This document shows, piece by piece, positions 1-10,839 of a DNA stretch of 64,000 bases. The notes below the pieces were generated by a model, which did no database searches, was not told where the DNA came from, and worked only from the letters and a program-made list of their open reading frames with translations. Numbering within the stretch: the stretch's first letter is position 1; each line of letters begins with the position of its first letter. The stretch comes from Hymenopus coronatus (taxonomy: Eukaryota > Arthropoda > Insecta > Mantodea > Hymenopodidae), in NCBI GenBank assembly GCA_030762935.1, contig CM060900.1, positions 391,953,632-392,017,631 on the forward strand. The letters are read 5' to 3'. The position numbers and the translations under genes were made by a program.

Positions 1-150
1 GGTTGTAAACAGCGCAGTGCAGGGCAAGCAATTCACTGTAATTGTGTTCACGCATCCAAACGAAGGCTCAGTATAATGACATAGGGCGACAAAATTAAAT
101 ATGTTACCTCAGTGTAATGATAATCAGTTGATTGCTGCGGAAGGAGACAG
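1..150. repeat. Dispersed repeat fragment, copy 1
   Basis: The sequence around positions 10-75 (a CAGTGCAGGGCAAGCAAT core, then a CCAAACGAAGGCT-like stretch about 30 bases on) recurs at about 40750-40815 as CAGTACAGGGCAAGCAAT followed by CTCAAACGAAAGCTT at similar spacing. The match is interrupted and its full extent is unclear. No terminal repeats or coding potential were recognised. Confidence 0.4.
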
Positions 151-1386
151 AATATTTACATAAGGCTTTGTGTTTGGTTGCTGCTCTTTTCCACTGTAAT
201 AACGACAAGATTGCTGTGACAATTATAAACCATGTTATTTCCGAACGTTTTATGTACCTCATAATTGGAAACATTCTTTCTCACCAGATCCTTGATACAA
301 AATTTTGTCAAATGAAACTACTTAAAAATCATTAATACACAAGATCTTGCCAATGAGCATTTTGCTCTTCAAGTACTTCCAATGTCTATCAAAGCAGGGG
401 AACTTAGCAGAAGTAACAATGTAATTTTGGTAGAATATTCATTACATTAAATGATTGCTTTTTTTATTCATTTTTCATTTTATAATTATTCATCTGGTGT
501 TCATTTTCATTTGAAGGAAGGCTTAAGTTTGGGCTCAGGAGCATCAGTTCAGTTTCTGGTTTGGGGGTGGGGATGGCAAGACTTCCGAAGAAGTTTCCGG
601 AATTATCATGTGAATTTTAACACATGTTCAGCAGAGAAGAATATTTTTTTATTTCTTAAATGTGAAATATTTGTATTGAAGGCACGATTGTCGTAATTTT
701 TTTGTTTTTGATAGAGCAATAATAATCATTCATATAATTATTTCTCTTAACCGGGCAACTGAACCCCTGCTCCCTCTAAATGACGCCCCTGTTTGGGCTC
801 AAGTTTCAAGGGGACTCCATTCCACAACCCCCGCCCCCTCCGCGTTTCTCTGGTGATGCATCAGATTCTTACATAGTCGCTGTGCGTAGTAAAACTAACG
901 ATTCATTTCCCCCCCCCCTCCCCATTAAATGAAATATTTTAAGAGGAGCTGTTGAAACTTGGCGGAAAACTTAACAAAATCGCATTCTATGGAGCATTCT
1001 AAAAGTACCAAACTATAACGGAGAATGTAAAAGTGCCTAAAGAGGATTCAGTTAATCATTTCTACATAGACTCCTTATTTAAACAGATTTATGAAAAAAG
1101 TAGTAATTACGGAACCAGGCGATTTGTAAAGTAAGTAGACAAAATTTGTCCGAATATATATTACAAATTTCATTATTGCATGTGGTAGTCCATTCTCGAA
1201 ACCATTCTTTCCATGAGATTGTAAATAGAGCATCATGCAAGCAAGAGAAAGTATTATTCCGAGGAGATTTTCGTGTTGGAAACACGTGACTTTGCGCATT
1301 AATATTAATGATGTCCTATTAGACTTTAATTAACAATGGTATTGTAACCATAGTTTTTAAACAAGAAAAGTATATATATTGAAATT
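151..1386. other. Anonymous AT-rich DNA, no gene recognised
   Basis: Only short open frames occur here, none with a recognisable motif. A C-rich patch at about 780-840 and a C homopolymer near 909-918 are the only compositional features. Similar C or G runs of 9-12 bases recur at about 4509, 4782, 6797, 30900 and 38216. Confidence 0.5.
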
Positions 1387-1848
1387 GTGTTGGTATCGGA
1401 AGCAGACGCGAGTGAGAGGAGAGGCTGCGTATGTCATGTTTCATTCAGCACCCAACACCAAGACAGCAAACACGCATTCCTACACATTCAAGGCGTGAAA
1501 GTAGAAGAAAGAAAAACGATTTTCACGAGGGTGATTTACGTTCCACGTAATGCTTTAGAACAAACACAGCATCAGTCAGTTGAGACGAACGCACAACAGG
1601 TGGTGTGCCTGTTTCTGCTTGACGTCGTCATGTTCAGTTTTACGTACACTTCAGGTGTATATTTTTGGTTTGAAATTCAATTCACATTGTTAAGCACATT
1701 TGTAATAAACCCCACAGGTACCGACATTTACAAATTGTTTTCTGTTTACGTGTTTCTTTATGTCCTCATTCCTGTTCCACATGGAAGGGACATGGTTTTC
1801 TTTTGTAAAATCATGAAAATGGTAAAATCGAGCTCGTCCATACAATAG
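1387..1848 (+). other. Longest open frame of the window (153 codons), probably fortuitous
   Basis: The frame is open for 153 codons but starts at a non-ATG codon and shows no domain I recognise. Its second half is hydrophobic and rich in F, V and Y, as expected from translating T-rich DNA. A frame of this length is roughly what chance allows over six frames of 64 kb. There is no splice context or codon-use argument for it, so I list it only so that it is not mistaken for a confirmed gene. Confidence 0.15.
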
Positions 1849-2655
1849 AACAGCCGAGTTAATGGGTCTAAATTAAATACTTTATTAGTTTAAGTACATA
1901 TTATATGAAATATTTCGTCACTTCACTTAAAGAGGAGGATTAAATGGCAAAGTTCACGTAAATTTTTTTTTTCATTGTCAGGTTAACATTTAGACGTTGC
2001 TCATCGATTTACTCAAGTTACACATAACTTACTAGTGTTGGTTAAAAGTAGTTTAATTATTTTGCACGCGTTTTATTGTTTAGATTATTTTGCATGGTGG
2101 CTCAGTTAAACATTTACACTCCAGAAACTACGAACTGTAGAATATTGTGAGGAAACTCCCATAAATATAATGAATGCCCTAGAAGACCAATATTACTTTT
2201 ACACATTCATAACACTTAACTAATAATAGAGCTGTTCTCGCACATTGGACTAGGCAATTTGCATATTAATGGTTCTAAATGTTATTAGTGTGGGGAAAAC
2301 ATGTAAAAATAAGTTTACAGAAATCTATCTCGGCTGCTAAAACAAATGTACTGATGAAAATTAATAAGTAAATACACACAGTGTATATTTTTATCCGGTG
2401 TATATTCAGGGAAAATGTCCTTTTGATATCTTCACTAGTTCCAGAAAAAATGAGTCATTATCCTAGCAAGTTTGACAGTAAGGCATGCCATTTAAGCTCG
2501 ACTTATCATGAGTAAGCTCCCTGCTAAGAACTGCTAAACATTACAATTAAGTAAAAAACAAAGAGAGAAAAGGAAAAACTCGCGGTAACTTTCACGACTT
2601 TACATATCTGCTTAAAAATGTTAAATTTTATATCGCGTAGCTTTTGCTATTTGAA
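1849..2655. other. Anonymous AT-rich DNA
   Basis: No open frame, terminal repeat or tRNA-like promoter box was recognised in this stretch. Confidence 0.5.
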
Positions 2656-2659
2656 ATAT

Positions 2660-2893
2660 TTATATCGTATCTGTTTTATGTACTAGGTATTCGACAAATT
2701 GCTCTGTTTCGGGCAAATTTATAATACAGACATTATTGGCTACTCTGGCTCTTCCTGGAAGCGTGAAACTACTGTTAGTAAGGATTGCAAATGTAACATA
2801 CCTATACTTTCCGTAACGCTTGATTGCTTTTTCCAGAAATAGCTTATCGTGAATTTTCTGTGTTTGTGTGTGTGTGTTGAGAAAACAGTACAA
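2660..2893 (-). other. Protein-like open frame, candidate exon of unknown function
   Basis: The minus-strand frame gives 77 residues of mixed composition, including AIKRYGKYRYVTFAIL and NLPETEQFVEYLVHK, that look more protein-like than most frames here. Its first dozen residues come from a TG/CA-rich tract (Q, T and H), which ends ACACAAACACAG on the minus strand and could act as a weak splice acceptor at about 2863. If so, the real exon would begin at about residue 12. I do not recognise the family. It could be an exon, a decayed transposon piece or chance. Confidence 0.2.
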
Positions 2894-3235
2894 TCATTTT
2901 TTTAATAGTTCATCCGTATTCTAGAAATGTGGAATCGGAATGAAAAAGTATGTTTACTGTGATTTACTGCGAAAATTCGAGTCACATAGACGATTTCAAA
3001 AGTGCTAATATCCATTTCGTAGCTCAGATAGCAGAGCAGCGGCAAGGGAAACTGAAGCTTCATGATCCGACTCCCAACATTGGCATTGCATTCTTAAATT
3101 TTGATAATGTCAATGCATAATTAATTCGGAATTAATATTAGCATCTCAAATACATTTTATTATCACAACTTTCAAGACATTTAATACAAAGAAGGGCACC
3201 AACCCTTTTCAACTACTGCGAAATTACTATGCTTT

Positions 3236-3254
3236 TGTGTGTGTGTGTGTGTGT
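3236..3254. repeat. (TG)n microsatellite
   Basis: A short run of about nine TG units, ending in a T homopolymer. Confidence 0.9.
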
Positions 3255-3278
3255 TTTTTATATTACGTTCTGCGTGGC

Positions 3279-4061
3279 TCATTTGTGTATATGCAATTCC
3301 TTATCTGCATTTTCATTTTTGGTTGCAATACCAGACTTGTCCAGTAAGCCCATTCGTGGACTTTGTTTCACCAGTTTGACACTTCTTAGAGAGGCTCCAT
3401 ATAGCTTCTCAGCCCTCAATAATTTTTGGTTATTGTCAATGTCCTTTGTTCCTTTCAAGTAGTATATATAATAAAGAGTAACATATTTACGAGGTAGTTT
3501 TATCCAACCACTCCACACAATACTTGTCTTCCCCCGTCCTTCCTTCGTTCCTGAGCCAGAAACAAACCTTTGTTTATAGGTTGGATCGGCATGTTTTCTT
3601 ACACTCGAATGTACCTTATTAGTAGGCTTTAGGAATGTTGCAAATCGGAAGTATGGTACATCATCAAAGTTTATTCTTATAGATTTATGCACACTGCCTA
3701 AAATTACGTTCCTTATATCACACATAGTTGCTTATCTAGGATGTTTATGTAGAATTTTGTTCTCACTTTTGTAGTAACCGAATCTGGTGGGTTTCTTTTA
3801 TTACCTGTAGTAATTTGTCTAATGTGCAAAGCGCTTCGGACATTCTTAAATGTGTAGACTCAAACATTAGTATTGCTTTAAATAGATCTGCAGAGTTAGT
3901 TCTAATGTAGAATATAGATTTCTTTAGCTCCTCAGATATTAATGATTTTAATACGTTCATTGCAGTACAACCCCCGCTGTCTACGAATTTAGTACTAATA
4001 TTTGTATCATAGTAATTTGTAGAAATGTTGCTATCACCCAACGAACACTTCCAAAGGCGCT
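3279..4061 (-). pseudogene. hAT-like transposase fragment, broken
   Basis: Read on the minus strand, 4061 to 3763 is open and includes SLISEELKKSIFYIRTN and a later SEALCTLDKLLQVIKE. This spacing resembles the helical region before the C-terminal dimerisation domain of insect hAT-superfamily transposases (the DUF659-like or zinc-finger-bearing group). A second open frame, 3725-3279, contains INFDDVPYFRFA, like the D(I/V)xYFKYAP motif that normally follows in that family. A frameshift or stop separates the two, and no DDE catalytic core or BED finger was found. A SINE is inserted directly at the high-coordinate edge (4062-4294). The assignment is by remembered motif pattern, and a chance match to the second half is possible. 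Confidence 0.45.
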
Positions 4062-4294
4062 TTGGTCGTGCCGTGGCCAAGTGATTAGACCACCCACCTC
4101 TGACTTAGACGGTCCGGGTTCGATCCTAAGTGACAACATATGGGATTTGTGGTGGGCAAAGTGGCGCAGGGGCGGGTTTTCTCCGGTTTCTCCCACCATC
4201 GCATTCCCCCAGTGCTCCATCTTCAGTCCATGTATCATCAGCGTCATCGCCTGCGGTGCTATGTGAATAAGGCGTTAAACACTTTAAAAATAAT
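4062..4294 (+). mobile_element. tRNA-derived SINE, family A (copy A1)
   Basis: The 5' part holds CCGTGGCCAAGTGATTAGAC, an RNA polymerase III A-box-like segment, then GGTCCGGGTTCGATCC, a clear B-box. The body continues with GTGGGCAAAGTGGCGCAGG and GGGTTTTCTCCGGTTTC, both shared with the other three family-A copies. The insertion is flanked by a 9-bp direct repeat, AAAGGCGCT, at 4053-4061 and 4295-4303, the signature of target-primed retrotransposition. The end is AT-rich (TTAAAAATAAT). It inserted next to, or into, the hAT-like relic on its left. SINEs encode no protein and depend on a LINE partner. Confidence 0.9.
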
Positions 4295-4303
4295 AAAGGC
4301 GCT

Positions 4304-5414
4304 GTTAATGTAAACACAGGCAACGCATCGTTCCCCTAAATATAGCCGACACGACTACACCAGCCCACCCCGATGTGTGACATGTCGGAAAACCCCCATG
4401 CAAACATAAATGAATTCCCGGCAACATGCAACCGACGCCGAAGCCTACTTGTAACGTTTCAAAATGTGTAAGTTACAAATCCGTTTCTCCTTAAGGCAAA
4501 TGTGCTTTGGATCCCCCCCCCCCCTCTTGCATACAACAAATAAACCCTTCAAAGTTCTGGACATGCAGACCGTATTTTAAGCGCCGAAACCATTTTCAAC
4601 TTTGTGAATACCTTTATAAATAAAAGTATACAAAACGTTACATTTGTTGTTTAAATAAATAAATTTGCGTTAATAATTGAAAACATTTTATTGCGGTCAG
4701 TAATGACTTTTTATTAGATTGGTTTGATTAAACCTCTATAATTCTAGATACATTTTTGAAACGAGGCGTACATTGTTGTCGTCCCCCCCCCCTATTGAGC
4801 TCTATTAGTCCCAGTAGTGGTGCTTCTGGTTTTCATTTTTTCTAAAATTTGTCTATAATATTTCGTTGGCCCTTTTCCACAAAAACAACAAAAACACTTT
4901 CATTTGTGTTACTGGCCAACTGTGAACCACGATGCATACAGCAAAGGAGGAGTACAGATGTCCAACTCTACGAACATAAATCAATAAAAAGAATATAAAA
5001 CCTTCATTTTTGGTGAATCTTCAAATATTTAGTAAAAATGTTGAATGCAGTATATGAGAACAACTGATGCACGTGCTAGACCCGTGTTAGGACAACTGAC
5101 CTAACAATGAAGTAAACACTTTAACTCTTGTTCGTAGAACGTATGAAGTATTTGCGTTTTAAATAGTGAACAGTCGTGTAATCGCGATGGATTGAAAATA
5201 GTTTGTGGTCTTCTGTTCTGATCTAATGATTCACATATCTGGTTGTTGCACTAAGAACGTAGAGAGATCAGCTTGAGGACGTTTTGCTAGACAGCTGAAG
5301 GTGACACATTCTACCTGGGTCTCAAATCAGCAACATAATTTCTAAGTAAATATTTACACCATCCGAAAGACTGCGGCTGTTATCTAATGAGACACCAAAT
5401 ACAAGCAGTATGAT
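4304..5414. other. Anonymous DNA with C-homopolymers
   Basis: Two poly-C runs (about 4509-4520 and 4782-4792) are present. Otherwise I see no gene, terminal repeat or tRNA-like box. The first 200 bases could be an upstream part of the hAT-like relic, but no motif supports that. Confidence 0.4.
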
Positions 5415-5872
5415 GAAAAGTTGTTGGGAAGTGGAGAAGGATTTCGGCATTTAAGCGCACATTCGCTGCTTGTGCTTTTGGAAACACTCCGGGACGAGAG
5501 GCTCAGACACATGTGGGGTTCCTAACGATTCCAGTCATCGCATCCTTGCGCCGCCGGGACACACTTCCCTGCGGAGGTTTTGCTGAGGTTCTGTCAAACA
5601 CCGAACGGCAAGTCAAACAGTTTTACAAAGCAAACTCCACCACCATAGGTCTCGTCCGGCGTCAACACACCTGATCCTTTAACCCTGAGACATAAGAAAA
5701 TCGAATGACAGGAAATGAAGGGCTGAGAAAACGTGCAGAATTATGTAATCCACCCAAACCAAGGAAAACCTCGGAAACGTCCAAAGGGTAACTCAACAGG
5801 AATCGAACCTCTTACCTATCGAATGCGAACCTCGCACATTACCGCGGAGTCATCTCGCTCGGTCATGCTCTT
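5415..5872 (-). mobile_element. tRNA-derived SINE, family G
   Basis: Read on the minus strand from about 5872, a tRNA-like head with ACCGAGCGAGATGACTCCGC (A-box-like) is followed by GAGGTTCGATTCC (B-box). Downstream is CCGAGGTTTTCCTTGGTTT, the same kind of short central core found in the family E and F elements. The body is distinctly GC-richer than its surroundings, and composition returns to AT-rich at both edges. No target duplication was resolved. Family membership by head and core is secure, but the exact ends are not. Confidence 0.7.
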
Positions 5873-6267
5873 AGGCTTGTCTGATGCAATACACCAGAAA
5901 AATTAAGATTCTGAGGAAACTTCAATGGCGAGTAGTGAGAAACTTATTCATTCTATAAACAACTGAACAAATGGCATCTGTTCAATTTCTTTTGAATTTA
6001 CATAGGCTTCAATGTGATGTTTCAAGACGCACCACAGCGTAAATGGTATGATAAACGCCTCTTGCAAACAATTTTTACTATATCTCTTAATACGTAAAAT
6101 ACTCGATGGTATCGAGGTAAGTTTAATACTTCGAGATAAAACTTCGATAATTTGAAATGTTTAATTTTTGAATTATTGATAATTGTTTCATTTATGCTTA
6201 TGCAGATAAGGAATGAAAGGAGTCGAAACTTCCCGACATTAATTTACGCGTATCCTTGAAGAGTTAC

Positions 6268-6276
6268 GCGCGCACG

Positions 6277-6328
<52 letters not shown>
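6268..6328. repeat. (CA)n microsatellite at the tail of a SINE
   Basis: Starts as CG/CA alternation and becomes pure CA. It lies at what would be the 3' end of the minus-strand SINE at 6329-6437 and may have grown from that tail. Confidence 0.9.
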
Positions 6329-6329
<1 letters not shown>

Positions 6330-6437
6330 TCAGACTCCGGGAAGATAGGGAATAATCTGAGTTAGAGAAAAATTCCCACCCCCAACCGGAAATCGAATCC
6401 GGGACCCCTCGCACTACCGACTGAGCTACGGGGCCAG
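6329..6437 (-). mobile_element. Short tRNA-derived SINE, family H (copy H1)
   Basis: On the minus strand, GCCCCGTAGCTCAGTCGGTA gives an excellent tRNA D-arm/A-box and GGATTCGATTTCC a B-box. They are only about 20 bases apart, with no proper anticodon arm, so this is not a functional tRNA gene. A GGGAATTxxTCT body segment is shared with the copy at 63050-63172, where the spacing between the boxes is longer. The CA tract at 6268-6328 follows as tail. Confidence 0.75.
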
Positions 6438-6944
6438 TCGATAGTTCTTGAGTGCGTTTCCTGTGGCCAAATGAATGTAACGCTCAGTTTTCTCTTGTGT
6501 CTAAACGAAAATCTGCAAAACAATGGGGGAAGGAATAGAGATACTCGTATAACATGCAGCGTCTATTGAGTTGCGAATGAAGCTGATTTAGCTAACGCAC
6601 TAGGTTATGTTACTGCAATAGCCTGACTTGGCGACTCGCTTTCGGCCATCACAACTTACTTTTGCGACTAAAAGCTGTGTAACATTATTTTTATTTGTTT
6701 GAATTTCATGTAAAATATATCAATTATCTGGATCCTAAACCTGCCATCTGCATTTCGCAACTTTTTTCAGTAGGGGCCAAAGACAATTAGTGGTGTGGGG
6801 GGGGGGGGGAGGCTACCTGTTAAAATTTAGTTTAAAAATATGATATGCTCTATTCACACAGCTTTCTGTAACAAACTTAATGGAGATAAGCGTGAATAGA
6901 AATGGGATTTTACTTATTTCGATCTAAACACAACAGAAATACGG
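6438..6944. other. Anonymous DNA with a G-homopolymer
   Basis: A run of about 12 G lies near 6797. No gene, tRNA-like box or terminal repeat was recognised. Confidence 0.4.
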
Positions 6945-7075
6945 AAATGCGTTAAGCTAATGCGATAATCAAATCTTTTAAAGCTGGTAGTTATAACGGC
7001 TTTGCATTTGAGAAAAGTATAAGTATTACAACATTTAAACCAATAACAAGGGATATCCTATCAGTCATTTCTTAT
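6945..7075 (-). repeat. Rep-D fragment (weak)
   Basis: AAAGCTGGTAGTTATAACG, then GAGAAAAGTATAAGT and ACCAATAACAAGGGATATC, follow the same order as in the Rep-D copy at about 14560-14680. Both lie in the reverse orientation. Only the middle of the element is represented and divergence is high. Confidence 0.4.
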
Positions 7076-7801
7076 CATCTTCTTCCTCACTTTCATACCA
7101 GGTATCGGGATGATCACCCTCCTGGCTTCTCTCTGATCCAGAGCATCTGTTCCTCAACAGGCGTCTGACTCAAGGCGCTGGCTTATAAGTCAAAAGGGAT
7201 GCAAGTCCCTCATAGGGGAGTGTAAACAAAGAAAGATAGTGCAGCATTTCCCTATATGGATAGTGATTCTATGTTCAGAATCGATTATAATCTGTTTACT
7301 TCTACAGTTAATTTATGGGAAGGAATATCCCTCTCAAATCAAACAAAGTTTCATTTGGAAAAAGCATGGAATGACCAATAATCTAAAGTATTATTTTACC
7401 TTTTGGAAAATTTACAGGAGCAACATTTAGAAGCCAGTACGAATGCCCGGTCATCATAGTGATGTTCTTGTTTTGGACCCGCAATCATCAGCAACCAGTC
7501 TTAAAAGTCGTAGTGTTAAGAATGTCTGTTTCACCAGCAAAGTGTCATTTGAACTTTTTGGAAAACTCCTATTCATTCTAGTGATAAATATTCACTGAAT
7601 CACTGTTGAGTGGAGAGTTTGAGTGTCCTTTCACATCAGTGAAATTAAATTGATCGAGCTGGCGAAGCTGTAGTACGCTGATTGCTAATAAGCGTTAAAT
7701 TATGACCGGATTTGGAACGAAGGGTGTGGTTCAATGACCAGCATTTTAAATAACCTCAACTTACCATTGGTATTTCTCTAAAATGTGACCGGCTTTGGAA
7801 A

Positions 7802-7834
<33 letters not shown>

Positions 7835-8069
7835 TATATGAATTAGGTGTAGATATATAATAGATATACATATATATTTACAAAGAATTCCATTTTCCAA
7901 ATGTTTTCATTTGGTCAGCTTTGGAGTTAGAGGATGCATATATTGGTTTATATTTTCAGTATTGTACAATAAAGAATTCTTAGTATTTGCTTTTCTGCGT
8001 ACCTATAGATAATTCTTCAAAGGAAGTTTTCAGCCCAAAGATAGTTGCTTAAAAAGGAACCAAATATTA
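7076..8069. other. Anonymous DNA with a (TA)n tract
   Basis: A pure TA microsatellite lies at about 7804-7832. A vaguely tRNA-like patch (about 7150-7215) has GATGCAAGTCCC but no convincing A-box. No gene recognised. Confidence 0.5.
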
Positions 8070-8405
8070 TTGTTATTGTTATTATTATGATTATTAGTAT
8101 GATTATTATGATTATGATTATTAGTATGATTATTATGATTATGATTGTTAGTATGATTATTATGATTATGATTGTTAGTATGATTATTATGATTATGATT
8201 ATTATGATTATGATTAGTATGATTATTATGATTATGATTATTATGATTATGATTATTATGATTATGATTATTAGTATGATTATTATGATTATGATTAGTA
8301 TGATTATGATTGTTAGTATGATTACTATGATTAGTATGATTATGATTATTATGATTGTTAACATGATTATGATTATTATTATTATTATGATTATTATTGA
8401 TGTTA
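8070..8405. repeat. ATT/ATG minisatellite (higher-order units)
   Basis: Triplets ATT and ATG are arranged in larger units such as ATTATTATGATTATGATTG followed by TTAGTATG, repeated more than ten times with variants. Because the period is a multiple of three, several frames stay open on both strands (poly-Ile/Met). Those frames are low-complexity artefacts, not genes. Confidence 0.95.
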
Positions 8406-10084
8406 TTTTTATTTTTTTTATTATTTATTTTTATTGTTAATCATGCTTGGTTATCAATATGGTATATACAACCTTTACATTAGCAAGAAAAAAATTGCCA
8501 TATCGAGAACAATTTCTTACTTAACATACGTTACAAAACTGGTTATAGTAGTTTAACCACAGTAAACTACTAATGAGAAACGTAGTTCAGTGAATACGCT
8601 GTTACCTTTCAGTTTTTAATTTTTATAAGATAAATATGGAGTATCGAGAAATGTTGGCATCGTATCGTCACTACTAAAATGCATATAAATGTCGATATCC
8701 TCCTCCAGAGACATACTGGATGCGCCACTGGTACATTAATATATATATATTTTAAAATTACTACTCTGTGATTATACCTAAAATTCCAGTGCTCTGCTGA
8801 TTTAGGAATGGCTTTAGGTTATTTAAAAATTGACGTAAGCAAAAACTTGCTAATAAAAGACCTATGATGGCGACCATATGTCACGCGTGTTTTGTATCAG
8901 TTCCAGTAATTATTTCGGTCAACTGAACAAAGACAGGTTGAGGAGGAACGAAAGTTTGACATTAGCGTTTTGCTTCATCTTTGGGCCACCTGTTTTGCAA
9001 ATGACATCTTGTGTTATAAAAAGATACGCTGTAATTATTTCTAATTGAAGTCAGGTATGAGCGCATTGTTATTTTTTAAAAATGGAGGGCAGGACGGCAT
9101 CTCACAAAGCAAGACAGTGATTAGCAAAGCAGTAGAACAAAGGCTCAAATTGTTTGTCCACCAATTAATTGGCGTAAGCCTTGGAGGATGGTCACACTAA
9201 TGAATACGAGCATCAAGGACCACGATATAAATATAGCACATGTTGGCCACCATCCGCCCTAGTTTTTGTGGCTGGTGTTGCCATTCATGCTGCTACTGGG
9301 AGAAGCTAATAACCAATTTACTTGGACCATTTGTTGCATGTTACGGCTTCATTACTGACCGCTCCTCGTACCAATGGCGGACATTGAGGACTCGGAGCTT
9401 TTTCCACTATGTTTTAGTTTTGCTTCATTGCACAATGAAATTTATATTCATCACTGTATTTTATATTCTAAATTTTGTAGTGGATTGGACTACTTGATGG
9501 ATCTGATCCATTAGGAGAGGAGATATCTTCGTCCAATTAACCACGAAAGGGTGCTTTGTCTATAAGTTTACTGTACAATTTTTTTTCTGATTTACCTGGC
9601 TCAACAATTATGAAACATTAAAAAATATTTCTGCGGTGGTAGAATGTTTTAGGCTCATTTGTGCAAGTTTTGAAGTCCACAATTTGAAATTATCACAGAA
9701 TGAGGATGTGAATTTAGGCAGTATGAAATCCTTTTGTAAACTAGGGCAACTCATTCCTGTATACAGTTTTTTTTTATTTTTAACAATTTACTTAAATGTT
9801 TTATTAAACGGCGAATGCATGCTGCAATACATTTAACTAAATAGAGAAGATACCTTTAACAAAGATGGTGTGCAGATTTTGTGAAAAAAATCAAAATACA
9901 TCTTCAGAGTTATTAATTTAGGCTAGTGTTAAACGTACCAATAATATTTTGGCAAACAATTCAAAAAAACTTGCCCAAATGTGTGTTTTTAACATAAGCA
10001 TATTAGCTTTAGGTATTGGTACAGGATTTTCTGTGAAAGTTTCGAATGAATGACCAAAAGGTTCGCACAGACATCGCTAGTTAA
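8406..10084. other. Anonymous DNA, no gene recognised
   Basis: The stretch 9080-9540 is slightly GC-richer and could be an old transposon piece, but no protein motif or tRNA-like box was found. Elsewhere only short open frames occur. Confidence 0.4.
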
Positions 10085-10109
10085 ATTGACTTTTATTTAT
10101 AGACGCTCT

Positions 10110-10600
10110 TTAACTGCAGCGGTTTTCAGCGTTCCGTTTTTTGTTGGGCGTGAAATACCGCTTAATGTTGCTCAGAGGCCTGTTTATTAGGTTTGAGGTT
10201 CTTTTATGTGCCGTAAATCTACGACACGAGAGCAACAACTTCCCTTCCGAAGGACGCCATGCTAAGGATTTAAGGTGTTGTAATTGGTGAGATAATGTAA
10301 TTGCGTGGGGCTTTAATTTCAGCAATTTTGTTGTTCTTTGAGCTGATGCTCTCGAAATTCCTGTCTGCTGTTCTAAGCGCCTCAAAGCTTTCCTAGACCT
10401 ACGTTCCAAGGCAGCGCCGTCAAGTTGTTCCTCAGTAAGGACGTGTCGTGTTGGTTGCCTTTTCTGGTTATTCGCAGAACCTGTTTCGTTAAACCGATCC
10501 ACGAGGGGCAATAATGTATTCCTACTTGGAAGTGGTCTGTTAGAAAATATAAGCCTCGGTCTTGTCTAGTTTTTCCGCACGAATTTGTCGGGGTGAAAAA
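10110..10600 (-). pseudogene. Tc1/mariner-type transposase, N-terminal DNA-binding fragment
   Basis: Minus-strand translation gives SRNTLLPLVDRFNETGSA, then ALRRLEQQTGISRASAQ and TTKLLKLKPHAIT. This is the paired helix-turn-helix DNA-binding region seen in a large group of insect Tc1/mariner-like transposases: a 'LVxRFxxTGS' linker, then 'SLRRLEQQTGVSxxSA'. About 80 codons match well. After SHQLQ the frame diverges and no DDE/D catalytic domain follows, so the copy is truncated. No terminal inverted repeats were found. Binding of element ends is the known role of this domain; this copy cannot transpose. Recognition is by motif memory and is fairly strong. Confidence 0.75.
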
Positions 10601-10683
10601 TATTTTTAACATATATACACGCAACCCTATTGTAGTGCGAGCACGTAAATACACTCACTCACAGGTCTACGTTCTCACTGAGT

Positions 10684-10815
10684 GTGTGTGCGCCTTACAG
10701 CAGGAGACTGAAATGCACGATAACTATTGAGCGCTTGCGGCGTACGCGATCGCGAGTTGTCGCTCCGGGCCCCGGTCCGGCGGGTGGCAGTTGTCCCGTC
10801 AATGTTACCCGAGAC
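10684..10815. other. CpG-rich patch in AT-rich DNA
   Basis: About 70 bases around 10733-10800 contain roughly ten CpGs (for example GCGGCGTACGCGATCGCG) and a GGGCCCCGG block, unlike anything nearby. It sits beyond the 5' side of the truncated transposase relic. It could be a remnant of a transposon end or an unmethylated promoter patch. No TATA, Inr or gene start was recognised. Confidence 0.4.
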
Positions 10816-10839
10816 TCGATATACATCATGCTAATCGAA

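Noticed and set aside
1387..1848. A 153-codon open frame as a gene
   Set aside because: Non-ATG start, no domain and a length within chance expectation for this much sequence.
6380..6437. A functional tRNA gene
   Set aside because: Good A- and B-boxes but they are too close, no anticodon arm is present and the body matches another SINE copy.
8017..8440. Long open frames on both strands
   Set aside because: They translate an ATT/ATG minisatellite into Ile/Met repeats; there is no real protein.
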